Positions 35,871 through 47,375 of a stretch of DNA of 64,000 bases are shown in pieces. The notes below the pieces were generated by a model. That model was not told where the DNA came from, did not search any database, and worked only from the letters and a program-made list of their open reading frames with translations. The position numbers and the translations under genes were made by a program. Position 1 is the first letter of the stretch. Every line of letters starts with the position of its first letter. Origin of the DNA: Malania oleifera. Taxonomy: Eukaryota; Streptophyta; Magnoliopsida; Santalales; Ximeniaceae. The DNA lies in assembly GCF_029873635.1 (NCBI RefSeq), contig NC_080426.1, positions 51,784,093 through 51,848,092 of the forward strand, given 5' to 3'.

Positions 35871-37261
35871 ATACTATACAATACCAGAATCCAATATATA
35901 CAGACTATAGCCATACAAAATAAACCCCTCCAGCATCATCTACCTCAAAAATACAAAACTATGTCATAACTCACCCAACAACCGGGGCAATCAAGTAAAC
36001 TTCCTATCCGCGAGCCTAATCTGCTCGCCTAGCTGGCTCACCTGAAAAATGGTAAAGTAATGGGGTGAGTCGATGCTCACTAAGTGGAAATATGCTATTA
36101 CTAGTGTGTAGCGACCGAGTCATAAAATTCTAATAATAGTATTTAAAACTGTATGATTTGGAAATTCTGTAAAACGCATGCATAATAACTTAAAACATTT
36201 GTATCATCTGAACTTTCTATCATTCATAGTGCTACATCATACTATGTACAATAAAAGCTCTAAAATTGTATACATATACATAACTGTGTTCTTTCCCTGG
36301 GACTCTGTATGTCATGATTTGACCTCTCATGACAGGATTGTGCAGCCTGTAGGCGGAACTTAACTTGGTCGGCCCTCCAGGTAAGTCACTATACTTTACA
36401 CTACCTCAGTCCGGCCAAACTGCATACTCTCTTAAGCGCGGGACTGGCTGCTACCTCGTCAAATCGACCCCCTCCACCCAGCGAACTGGGGAGTTGCATA
36501 CTCTTCGAACACGGTCAACGGTACCCACACACTATCTAAGATATGTGGTTGCACTCTATCTGTATCTAGCAACGGTATTATGCTCTGTATTATATATCTG
36601 TACTGTATCTGTCTGTAATCTTTCCACAGGGATCTGATACTATATATAATTTCTGATAACATGAATAAATCTCCTAGCATAGCATAGTTCCCTTACTTTA
36701 TCTCTGAAAAGCCCCTACTAAATTCTGGCCCCACAGGATTCCTAATTCAACACCCTGAAAATGACATTCGCCAGAACAAAATATTAGTATTTCTTTGTGT
36801 ATTGTATTTCTTATAACTGAGGGAAAGACAAATACTGAATAAAATGCCTTACCCCGAGATTGGGACGAAATCCAAACCAACTCCACCAACGATCAGCTCC
36901 AGCAGATTTGCAGAGAACTTCGTTAGGAGCGTCGTGGTGGCTTCAAATCATCGATCCGACGTGAAACGGACCCGGAATCGAAGAGAGAAGGAGGGAGTGA
37001 TGTTTTTAGAGAGAGAAAGACCCTTTTGCGCGTGAGTTGTGATGAAAAAATCCGGGTTTTTACTATTTATAAAGCCGAATTTGTCAACGAGACATGTCAC
37101 CTCGTCGACGAATTTCAGATTGTCACAAAAACCCTTCTCGGTATCTTTTCATCGACGAGGCGTGGCTTCGTCGACGAGGTCCCCTTATGTGCTCGTCGGC
37201 GAACTCCTTGTGTTCGTCGACGAGGTCTTGTGGAAAAAATCTTTCGAGTCATTACATATTG

Positions 37262-38466
37262 CATCAATCTTTGGCATACTTTTGAGAGTTTTGAATCTTG
37301 GCTAAAAACTTTTGCCTGCACTCCAAAGAATCCATATTTGTCTAGGCATTCTCATCTTCAAGATCCAAACGAATACACGCACAACTTCTACTAAAACTAG
37401 TTTGATCTTGAGATTTAGAAAAATATTTTATTGAGTATTCAATCTTTTATTAACGGTCATATTCTCCATTATTTTTTTATCTAAAAATCTTATTAGGAGA
37501 AAGAAACCTATTTTCCCATAATTATTTATTTGAAAAATCTTTTGGAAATAGTATTCTCTTGAATTCTTGTGACACTTAAAGTTATATTTTTATTCAAAAA
37601 GATTTACATTATTGGTGCAAAAGGTACTTTTAAAATATTGTTTAAATCTTTATAATATTCAAGGACATAATCTTTATTCAAAGATTTAATTTTATACATT
37701 ATTTGATACCAAGAACTTAAATCTATGTGTTATTCAAGACTATTTTTACAAGGGATCTTATTTTATATTCTTGCATAAAATACTCTAAAATCAAACCCTA
37801 AGTTCTCCAAAATATTTATTTATAAAAATTATTTTTTGGGAGATATTGATTAAAGGGTAGATTTGTGAAGCATCTCATTCTTTATATAAAGATCATATCT
37901 TTACATATATATTAAGCTTCATGTTTTATCATATGATTATGTGCTGAAAATTCTATTGTACTCACTTGTTTGGTTAGAAGCATTTTGAGTTTTGTAGAAA
38001 TTGTATTCATTATATTATATTCACGGTTCGGGTTGTGAACCGGAGTTGAGGAGAAAACTACGCCTCTTGTAAGTAGCAGACTGTTAAGGGAAACTTCATC
38101 CCAGTTAAAGGAGTAGGGATTAGTGAAATCTTTGAGTGGGTTGTTCAAGGCGAGGACGTAAGCCGGGTTGACTGAACTTCGTAAAATCGTGTTTGCATCT
38201 CTCTTACCCTTAACTCCTTTTAATTTCCATGTAACATTTATTTATGTGAATATTGTGAATGTTTTGAATATATAGTAGGTCTGCAAAGTAATTGAGTAAA
38301 ATTGGTTGATTGACAAAATCACTCATTAGATTGATTAATTGAAAAACATTGAACTAGTTGTAAGTAACTTGCAAGTTTGTAATTGAAAGTTTTAAAAATT
38401 AGAACTTGAAATACTTAATTTTTTAAAATACCCAATTCACTCTCCCTCTTGACACCGAAATTCACA
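37262..38466 (+). repeat. Right half of the split SIRE-like solo LTR
   Basis: Continues from 17385. Includes the conserved block AAGGCGAGGACGTAAGCC near 38147 and ends at ATTCACA before the AATTC duplication. Confidence 0.82.
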
Positions 38467-38589
38467 AATTCATTTTCTAGAAAGTGGCATTTGCTCTAAC
38501 TCACCTCCCAAAAAATATTATTAAAATTAATGTCTTTGTGAGCAAAAACACCCTACTAAAGACATGACTACGAACAAATTTGCCTACTA

Positions 38590-39090
38590 TACGTAAGTGC
38601 CCTTTCCGGAGTGCAATGTAGCAACAACAATATTTTCTCTCTCCTTGATGAGGTTTCCTTGTCGAAGTGTAGTGTAGCAGTGATTAGATCCATTTCTCAT
38701 CCACGAGTAGAGATATCTACCAAAAAGTGACAAGGTAACAATAAGATCCATGAATCATGAGGTTCATCATTCACTCTTATAATTCCATTGTCAAAGTAAA
38801 GGATAACTCTATAACATCAATTAACTATGACATATCAAACTTGACAGTTTGCATTCTCAAGATAAGATTACCATGTGTTCTACTACCTATAATAATCAAA
38901 TTATTTAGTTATTGGATCATTCTCTGTCGAAGCTTGACATGGAAGCGATCAAATTTGTTTGTCTTTCATGAGTGAGGTATCTTACTGGAGCGTGGCATAG
39001 CAGCGATTGAATCCACATGTCCTCTGCAAGCAAGGATTCCTTACTAGAGTGCGACGTGGCAGCAATAAATCCAAGAACGTGAGATTCTTC
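38590..39090. repeat. Old degenerate tandem repeat of unknown type
   Basis: The phrase (G/C)GAGTG(C/T)GACGTGGCAGC followed by a GAT/ATCC block recurs about five times, near 38610, 38660, 38930, 38985 and 39045, with spacing of roughly 50-270 bp. No coding frame and no match I recognise. Confidence 0.45.
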
Positions 39091-39170
39091 ACTAGCAACT
39101 CAAACATCACCACAAGGGAAAAAGCCCCAACTACTTATTGGCATAGGCATTAGGCTTTAAAAAAAAAAAT

Positions 39171-39287
39171 GGTGCAACACGAGGACTTCCCAAGAGGTCG
39201 CTCATCCTAATACTACTCTCGCCCAAGCACGCTTAACTGCGGAGTTCTGATGGGATCCAATGCATTAGTACTGATATGATCACACCC
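39171..39287 (-). rRNA. Diverged 5S rRNA-like unit (pseudogene or Cassandra TRIM LTR)
   Basis: The minus strand aligns along its full length with plant 5S rRNA: GGGTGTGATCATATCAG at the 5' end, ATCCCATCAGAACTCCGCAG in the middle, and an intact A-box region AGTTAAGCGTGCTTGGGCGA. It ends AAGTCCTCGTGTTGCACC, then A and an 11-base T-run. The intermediate element/C-box has changes (GATGAGCGACC for GATGGGTGACC). Only one copy is present, flanked by a tandem spacer-like repeat. This fits either a dispersed 5S pseudogene or the 5S domain carried in LTRs of Cassandra TRIM elements. Confidence 0.85.
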
Positions 39288-39400
39288 ATCTAAGCATTAG
39301 CTTAGTATGGCATGAGACCAATATATGGGCATTAACCTAATGTGGTCTCAGCTCAATATATGGGTATTAGCCTAGTTTGGCATGAGCTCAAAAGCTCGGA
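39288..39400. repeat. Short tandem repeat beside the 5S unit
   Basis: Two to three units of about 45-50 bp built on CAATATATGGGCATTA and GGCATGAGCTCAA phrases. They lie upstream of the 5S unit on its own strand. Confidence 0.6.
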
Positions 39401-39479
39401 ATGAAAAAAATATCAAGAAAACTACTCCTAAAACCTAAAATTCTTTTGGCTCCAAGAGTGGAGGGTTGTTCATAGGGGG

Positions 39480-39850
39480 AAAAATAATTAGGCTCACAAA
39501 CTAGAGTGATCTCCAACCTATAATGGAGGAATAATCTCCATGCAACTCATTTCGGACCTCCATATGACAAGAATAATTCTCCCATCAAAATGAGCATTAA
39601 AACTCCTTGGAATAAGCATATAAAAATGAGATTAGTGAGAGAGCAATAGTAAGTATTCTCCTACCCAAACTACAAGTTATATCAATTATAACCTATATCA
39701 ACAAAGGTCACTAAGGGTTTTCGAGTCTCTCCTTCAATTTCATGGTTGTTGATGCAACAGACAGATGTCAGATGACCATTGATGCAAGAATCGAAATTTG
39801 ACCTAGGTCAATTTTTGCATCAATACACAAGACATACTCTTTGAAGTGAA
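39480..39850 (+). repeat. Dispersed repeat, uninterrupted copy
   Basis: Homologous to 11221-11381 joined to 16482-16675. It supplies the empty-site form of the copia insertion (GTTATATCAATTATA). No coding capacity; family unknown. Confidence 0.6.
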
Positions 39851-41034
39851 TTGTCAATCAGCAAACATACGCACAACTTCTACATCCAATCTATAAAATA
39901 AAATGGAATATGATAAATTTTGTTAATTGTTAATAAATTGCAAGTCTAAAAACGATTTTAGTACTGTTATATGATTATAAACTTTTCAAGATATAGGAAA
40001 TTTGTATATGTAAACCAAAAATTTTCAAAGAATATTTTGAGATGAATGGTTGCAAAAAAAATATTAAGTACAACTCTTTTCTATTTCATATGAAGGCGTT
40101 TAAATAAAAATAAAAACATATTTTACTAATATTTACTAATGAGAATTTTAATATTACAATCACCATTTTTTTAGTAGAGATACAATAATAATAAATAACA
40201 AGAAAAAACCTTAAGTCCCACTAGGTAGGGCCAGATATATGAATTTGAATTTGAATTTGAATTTGAACTCCAATTCTCTATACATCATCACATTTAAAAT
40301 TTTGACTTATAATAAAAACAGACTTTCTAAACCATAAAATGAAAATAATCTATATTAGTAATTGACAATCCTATAACCCACATGCCTTACCGTGCTCAAA
40401 ATTAGTAATTTACAAGATATGAGATACGCACTTAAAAAGTATTTTTTTTTTTTTTTCTTAATTTTTCAAAGCATGACAAATTTTTGTGCCCAAAAAGGTG
40501 TGATGTGTTGGTGTGATTTTGAATTTTTTTTTTTAACAAAATACAATTTTTTCATAGATGTACATACCTCTCTAAAGGGGTGACACTGTTTTGTGATTTT
40601 GAAAATTCCAAAAATGAAAAAGATAAGCACCCAAAAATTTTGAAAAAAATTCCGGAACATGGAAGAAACAGAGAGGCAGTGGGCCCAGATGAAGAAAGAG
40701 GAGAATGAGAATGAGAATAAGAAATAGAAGTGGGGGTTGGCAGTTGGTGGCATGCTTGCCAAGCTCGTTACAGTTGCAGGAAATAGAAATAGAAATAGAA
40801 ATAGAAATAGGAATGGGTTGAAGACAGCCTGGTGTGGTGTTGTTCTCATGCCTTTCCTTCTCTACATGCTAAAAATTAGTCTCTCTTCCTTGCCCTTTTC
40901 CAATTTGTTGCCGTTGGAGAGGAAAGGATGACCACTCCCACTTCACCCCCCACCCTATTTTCAAAAGTATTTGAATTTCTAATTCAGATTCAAGGGTCTT
41001 CAGCCTCACATGAATTATTGAATGCCTTTCCTCT

Positions 41035-41035
<1 letters not shown>
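39851..41035. other. Gene-free stretch with simple repeats
   Basis: AT-rich. Contains (GAATTT)n at about 40243-40267 and (AAATAG)n at about 40780-40810. A 127-codon minus frame (40466-40849) is low-complexity Phe/Leu/Ser and not credible. Confidence 0.5.

Positions 41036-41096
<61 letters not shown>
41036..41096. repeat. (GA)n microsatellite
   Basis: About 30 uninterrupted GA units. Confidence 0.95.
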
Positions 41097-41101
<5 letters not shown>

Positions 41102-44100
41102 TGGGAATGGCATGTGGGTAGGACCACAGAACAGCGAGGTAAAATTGGAGGGAAAAAGGAGGGGTAATTGGTAAACACCAAACATGACAAATCATTTGGG
41201 GTAGCCAAACCTATCATGACCACCAGCCCATCGGTAGGGCCATGTGCCTGTGCACTGCGTGAAAGAATCTTAGGCCCAACTCTGGGTCAGTTATTGTCTT
41301 CTTTGATCTATGATTTCATGAATTTGTCCTCTAAAAGAAGACTGGCCTAGTTGGAGCCCACTTATAGACCTAAGATCTCCTAATGCACATTTGATGTGGG
41401 ACCATGATAGAGACATCCTTGTCGGCGTGATTTTCTCAATACACATTCGTTGTGAGTTCGTGATTGACTCCCCCCTCTTATTTCTAATATCCTTATCAAC
41501 ACGATCTCCCTAGTACACATCCAATGTGAGACCGCGATAGACCCTCTCATCCAATCTCTGACGTCCTGATCAAAGTGGCTTATACCTCTATGTAGGATTC
41601 ACTCACATGATAATACCCTTAAGGTGGCTCTAGTATCAAATATAATGATCGTGAGCCCAACTCCAATGAAGCATTTTCCGCTTTGGCCCACTGGCCTCAC
41701 AAATTTACCTTGTAAAAAGCGTCTTATCTAGTTGGAGCCCAAACCCTCCTTACAAGTCCAAAATCTCTTCAATATACATCTAATGCTAGATCGTGACACT
41801 ACGGACCTACATATATCTTAATATACATTTTTTAAGATACAATTTGGATAAATGATTTTGGTATAAAAAAGACCAGAAAAGACAAATAAAAAAGAAATTC
41901 ATTTTTTATTGTATTTTTTCCTCGTTATGTCAAATATTCTAATATAATTGATAATTAAGAAAATATAAATGATAATGGTGTATAGAACAAAATTTTTATT
42001 CATTTATTTAATATATCTTTCTTTTTTTCATTTTTCTTGATAATGAAAAATTGAATTCTATTATGTTTTCCATTCCTCCTCTTATATTTTCTAAATTTCA
42101 AATAGGACTCAAAAGTAACACTATAGTTACAATTTGTGACTGCTAAGACTTTATAGGCCCATGTCACAAGGAGATGAGTGGCAATAGGACTTAACATTCT
42201 TTCTGGTGCCACCATGTGAACCGTGACCCCCTGTAAACTTCTTTTTTAAACGCTATAGTATTAATATAAAACATTATAATTTAAATATATATATATATAT
42301 ATATATAATATAATAGAAATAGACATTTTAACATTAAATTTAAAAATAATTATTTCTAACATGTTGTATGTTATGTATTGATTTAGTGTTTACATTGACT
42401 TAATTAAGGCAACATTTTCTTTTATAGATTATTGAATTGAACATAATTTGTTTTCCGCAAGAATCAAGGTATTAATATCATGAAGATTTAAAATCATGAA
42501 AACATTTGTTTTTTTTTTTTTTTTTTATGACTAAAATACATTTGTTTTTAATATGTATTCCTCTATAAATGCACATTTCCCCAATTGAAAAATATACAAA
42601 ATGGCCACATTCTTGCAAGTTTCTTAAAATGCCATTATAACTCCCGTAGTGTTTTTAAAAATACCTGAAGACTCCCGGAGCTTAAACCAATTAAAGGTCT
42701 CTTTGACAATATTATGATTTTTATTTTCATTATTTTATCATATAGAAAAATATTATGACAACGCATTTATCCGTGTTACTCATTTTCTGCTCTCTACTTA
42801 ACAAAATTTTATAATTTTCAGTTGCATTTTGTTACTACAATATTTTTAATATTCAAAATCCACTTCTATGAATTAAATCATATGTTCTATTTCATACTTT
42901 TATTTAAGTAATATGTCCATGTGGATTTAACATAAAATTATTCATAAAATTATACAATAATCATTAAAAACATAAAGGCATCTGACAAAACATTTTACCA
43001 GTTTCAATCGTCACAAACAATAGTATTGACCTTGGAGCACTAAAAAGGTCAGTTAAAAAATGTAATAAAAAAAATTACAATAGATTTCTATGTTTTATCA
43101 CGAACGAAGACTTCCAATACAATAAAATAAAATTCAACGAAATCCTTTAGTTAGCATAATATCTTACATTTAATAACCATCATTAGTCGAATAATATATA
43201 TATATATATATATAATATTATAAAGATTAATAATTAACAATATTTATTGACAAAAATTTGCATAATATTACTTTATTGTATTTATCAAATATAAAAAAAA
43301 AAAATTGTTGGACAAAATATACGGATGGAATCATACATACCAATGTATTCAATAATAATATATTATCATATTATTCGCACGACATATTTTCCTATCATTA
43401 TGATTAGTCTATTGGCATAAAGTAATATATTCAATATTACATGTGCGGTGTTTAAACTAGGTAATAATGTAAAATCATTACTAATATTATGAATGTTTTA
43501 TTAATATAATATACGGTTATATAGTCACTATTTACTAATATTATACCATAAAAACATATTTTAAACCGACTTAAAATTTTCAAAATAATAATTTCACATT
43601 TATTATTTATGAGCTTGTTTGTTATTTATTTCAATATAGGCGCTTGTTGGCTCTCAAAAGTAAAAATTTTAAATTTATTTTTTTCATTTATTGCATTCGC
43701 ATGGGTATATATATTAGTAATTTTGACATAAATTTTATTGCATTAAAATAGAATTTAGACACTATTCTATACTAATTACATACTAAAACAATTTTCTAGT
43801 GCTTGGAAGCTTGGAGTTGGGATACTAAATTTAGTTGCTTTGAAACGTAATAAAAAAAAAAAACTGCATTAAATTTTATCCCAAGAGCAAAATCCAAAAC
43901 TACATTCTCAATTGACCATTTTAAACCAAGACAATCCCAATTGGCAATAGAATTTCCTAGTACCAAAATGGAGAGGGTCCCAAAAGGCATGAACGAGAGA
44001 AACTCCACTGAAGCTTCCTCCTATTTTTAATGCCTAACCCTCTTTACAAGTCAAAAGTTGGGAGTTGGCACCATGAGATGCTGCCTGCCGCCGAGAGCGT

Positions 44101-44427
44101 CCATGTCCAATTATCAACGTCGCCACATTTTCAATGGCTTATTACATTTTTGCAGCCACTATTTCTCAAAGCACGCAGAAGATAATGATCGCAAAGTAGC
44201 AAAGGAACATGGCACATGCACCATCACAGCTTCATATTCATAATAAAGTAGACAACCCCTCCAACAGAGACACATCATATGTCCTCATCATGATTCAGCA
44301 AAAAGAAAGGCATCAAAACAATGCAGCAATCAACGACATTTCTTTTGGTTTTGGTTTGTTCTGGTGGGTTAAAAAGAGAGAAGTGGGTTTAACCTGGTCA
44401 ATATAACATCAAAGAATCTGCATTCAC
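41097..44427. other. Gene-free stretch, degenerate repeat then AT-rich DNA
   Basis: 41340-41790 has recurring phrases on the pattern ACACATCCAATGTGAGACC followed by GATAGA, probably a decayed dispersed element. 41830-43790 is AT-rich with TA runs at 42285-42307 and 43194-43213. 43800-44400 holds nothing I can support, though it could include 3' untranslated sequence of the locus at 44428-44772. Confidence 0.45.
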
Positions 44428-44772
44428 TCACTGATGGGTGAATGAAGATTTCGAAGACTGCTGCTGTCCGCTTAGTCGTGCATTGGTTGGCAGTTTAGGG
44501 TCCTTACCAGGGGATAGAGAATTGGGTAGCTTGGGATTGAGGGATGGCTCCAGAGGGAGTGACCCAACATCATTGTCTCATCATCATAATAATAAGAACA
44601 AGAATAATTATAATTTTTGAATATTAAGTCATTAACCAAAAAAAAAGGAAGAAAACAAAAAGCTGGTCAAATCACACAAAACCCATGTTCAGCAAGAAAA
44701 CTCAAGCATATGCGTACCCCCAATTTGCTGTCTCTGCTGAACCTCTTGCTGTCTTCTGCCAGCACCACTAAC
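44428..44772 (-). CDS. Putative last two exons of an unidentified gene
   Basis: Two minus-strand segments splice into one open frame. Exon 44718-44772 is preceded by TTTTATTTTATCGCAG and followed by GTACGC. Exon 44428-44576 is preceded by a T-rich stretch ending GATGAG and ends in TGA. Joined, they give 67 residues: a Gln/Arg-rich start (GRRQQEVQQRQQ) and a Pro/Ser/Leu-rich tail ending SGQQQSSKSSFTHQ. The open final exon and phase agreement favour a real C-terminus. I do not recognise the protein. Candidate upstream pieces between 45180 and 46480 exist (for example a GCAG acceptor near 45320), but I could not chain them. Confidence 0.4.
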
Positions 44773-46789
44773 CTGCGATAAAATAAAATTCAAACCTGTA
44801 ACCTTTCTGATTGCTAGAAGACAAGTTTCAGAAACAACACCAATGAAAATTATGAAAAGATGGGAAGAACAGGAAAAAAAAGCAAAAAAATGAAAAATAA
44901 TTGATAATTGAAATAACAATGTTAAACAGGGGAGTTGGTCTTGGAAAACAAATAATTATATAGAGAGAACATTTTCAGTTCTACATTGCATAACCTCCTC
45001 CCTAATGAGTTCATTAAATTCAAACATTACAAAAAAGATTGCTGTAGAAATCCAAGTGAGCAATCCCACTGGAGGGATGCTTTGGCCTGCGGCCCAGCTG
45101 GGTTGTAATTGTAGCAACAAAATAGTGTGCTTTGATTCACTGGGCTTCTACCAAGATGAAAAGCCCCTTCTTGAATCTCTCTCAACACCACAGACATTTT
45201 CCTCTGCTAATCAAGGTGAAGATTTCATCTGGAAGAATATAAGAAAGACTTCCAGTCAAAGATTTATCCACTTTTATGCCCAACCATAGAAAATGGAAAC
45301 AAGCATAGGTGCCCTGCAAAAAATAAAAAATAAAATAAAAGGGAAAAATCCTACCCCCACATCTGGACCAGCACTGGCATAAGGGAGCACATTTTTGTGA
45401 AAGTTCGGTCACAGTTATGGGTACATTCTTAATGGGGGACACTTCTGTCTTAGAACCTCCAATCAAGACAACCTCACCTCCACCATTATAACGCTTCAAA
45501 ATACTTTTAGTTGGACATTGCCTAAGGTCACATTTGGCTTACAGATGGTCTTTCGTTTTTTTTTTTTTTTCATATAAAAATAAAGATCAAAATACCAAAG
45601 GTATGATAATGTACAAAAGGAGATAAGTTGTCATTATAAAGTAAATAAATTTTAACCAAAAAAAACGAGTGCCTCCAAACCACAAAGCTCCCACTTTGTA
45701 GCGGTAGGGGGAGGGTCATTATAAAGTAAATGACAATGCAAAAAGATTCTATGAATCTATAGAATAGACAAAGGAACATTCCCAATTTTAATCATAGGTG
45801 GTATGCCTGTTCCTATCATATATTACATTTGGATGGAATAACAAAATTTTAGCATGAGGACTTTTTCCTAAATTATTATACTAATACAATTTTTATTACG
45901 TTCCCATCTTATTCCTGTGTGTTCCTAAGAATAGACATTCTGCTAACCAAACATAACCTCTAAGTCTCCTACTTTCAGTTAAATAAATATGAAGTTCCAA
46001 TGTATTGCAACTTCTTTGGCATTTTTATGTGAAAATATTGTTCATATGTAATAATGTTAGAAATGATACTGAGGTTACATATCTTTGAAAATATTATACA
46101 TTTGTATTCTACAGTTTTAAACAAAAATTTGCCTAACATTATGCATAATTTTACGGTGAAAATTCTAATCTCACACTTACACATCTCTCCACTTTCCCGC
46201 ACTCCTACCCATACCTGCTCCTGCTCCCACTTCATTTAACTATAAAAAGTTGCTATAATGCTGCACAGACTGCACCAAAAAGCAGACCTGATCCCACACA
46301 GCAATATTAGTATATATAGGAATTAGAGTACAAATGAAACTAGAAACTGGTTGGGGAGATGGCATCCATATACCACAAACCATATTGTGATTCATTCTAT
46401 CAAACTTATATTCTACAGCACGCACAAATTGTTCTTTCAAGTGAGAAATAAGGCCAAAAAAATTAGATATGCAAGGATCCAATGCCAGTTAAGATAACTA
46501 CATATTTGAAAAATCCAAAGGCACTGGATTCTACTTTCTACTAGATTGCTCATATGGTAACTTCAAGAAATTTTGAAGTAAACAAATATTTGATTACAAG
46601 CTAAATAGTCTCATTCAAGAAAGAAAAGAGGGAAAAAACAGGAATAAAGCTTTAAGCATATGGTCACACAAAGAATATATTCCAGAAGGCCATAAAATAT
46701 AGAACTTGCAGAGATTTCATCTGAACCCTGTCAGAGCAAACTAACAATTTTTCAGACAGCATATTAAAGAGTTTTCATAAGTATTGATG

Positions 46790-47375
46790 GCACCATTTCA
46801 TGACCCAAGAACTAGTGAGCTTGGGAGCTCAGCTTGATAAGGGCTCATTCAGGCTCGTTTATTATCTTAATGAGCAAGTCCAAAGTCTTAATCTTTAAGC
46901 TCAGTTTGTAAACAAGCCGAGTGTAAGCACAGCCAAGCTCGGCTCATGAACAACTCAAAAACTGGCTCGAATGGGCTCATTTATTAGGCTCGTCAAGGAA
47001 TTCAATATGAGCTTGTTAATAGGCTTATTAAGTCTGCCCAATCCCAATAGTCCAATACCGGCCCAATTGCCCAAGGAGAAAGACACAAATTCTGACCCAA
47101 ACAAAATAGGTGGATAAAAATGTTATTAGATCATTTATAAAATTTCAGCCCGAGCCCGAGCTTGCAAATGAATCGAGCTCAAGCTCGCGTCCAAGCCTGC
47201 AAATGAGTCGAGCCCAAGCTCAAGCCCGAGCCAATATTTTTAATCTCAGGCCAAGATCGAGCCCAACTTTTTGAGCTCGAACCGAGCCAAGCTCGAGCAA
47301 AGCTTTGGCTCTAACAAGCTAAGCCTGAGCATGTTGAAGCTCGGCTTGGCTTGGCCCGTTTGCAGCCCTACCAAG
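46790..47375. repeat. AGCTCG-rich dispersed repeat
   Basis: A run of variants of GAGCTCGAGCC, AAGCTCGGCTC and TGAGCCGAGC, ending GGCCCGTTTGCAGCCCTA, a phrase often seen at the end of plant non-autonomous elements. It lies just downstream of the gamma-tubulin stop codon, within or next to its 3' untranslated region. Confidence 0.6.

Larger units (their letters stand above)
17386..37256 (-). mobile_element. Ty3/gypsy chromovirus (Tekay/Del-like) with three nested insertions
   Basis: Bounded by a perfect TATTG duplication (17381-17385 and 37257-37261). The 3' LTR is 17386-18910, and the 5' LTR is 33589-37256 including a solo LTR at 33700-35870. Internal order on the minus strand is primer-binding site, gag with zinc knuckle, protease, reverse transcriptase, RNase H, integrase and chromodomain. 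The other insertions are a solo LTR at 21437-23538 within the reverse transcriptase and a gag-only copia element at 24515-32046 after the protease. The chromodomain-like C-terminus and LYGRRCRSP place it near Tekay. Frames carry many stops, and the two LTRs differ at a few percent of sites by eye, so the element is old. Confidence 0.92.
33589..37256 (-). repeat. 5' LTR of the gypsy chromovirus, interrupted
   Basis: The LTR proper is 33589-33699 plus 35876-37256, about 1.49 kb. TATA (TATAAATA on minus) is at 37064-37071. Its palindrome array (37085-37235) is one 44 bp step shorter than in the 3' LTR. Confidence 0.9.
16676..38466 (+). mobile_element. SIRE-like solo LTR split by a nested gypsy element
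   Basis: The two halves are 16676-17385 and 37262-38466, about 1.9 kb together. The start TATTGACTCTATAAGTC and the block GGCGAGGACGTAAGCCGG match the SIRE-type LTR at 907-2968. The end AAATTCACA is preceded by CCCAATTCACTCTCCCTC, typical of that family's 3' end. The target duplication AATTC is perfect (16671-16675 and 38467-38471), so the element was a complete LTR left after internal recombination. An array of TCGTCGACGA-like palindromes lies at 17045-17225, upstream of a TATATACAC box near 17317. A TATTG duplication marks where the gypsy element entered. Confidence 0.85.

Noticed and set aside
40466-40849. 127-codon open frame on the minus strand
   Set aside because: Runs of Phe, Leu and Ser from simple repeats (T-runs and AAATAG units) with no domain or splice context.
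45005-45289. 94-codon plus-strand frame with a plausible start
   Set aside because: No recognisable domain or splice support. It may be antisense to the unidentified locus, but nothing shows it is coding.
45182-45499. Minus-strand frame ending in a Cys-rich tail, considered as an exon of the unidentified gene
   Set aside because: Possible splice sites near 45345 and 45320 exist, but the frames do not chain convincingly to 44772 and the sequence resembles no known protein.
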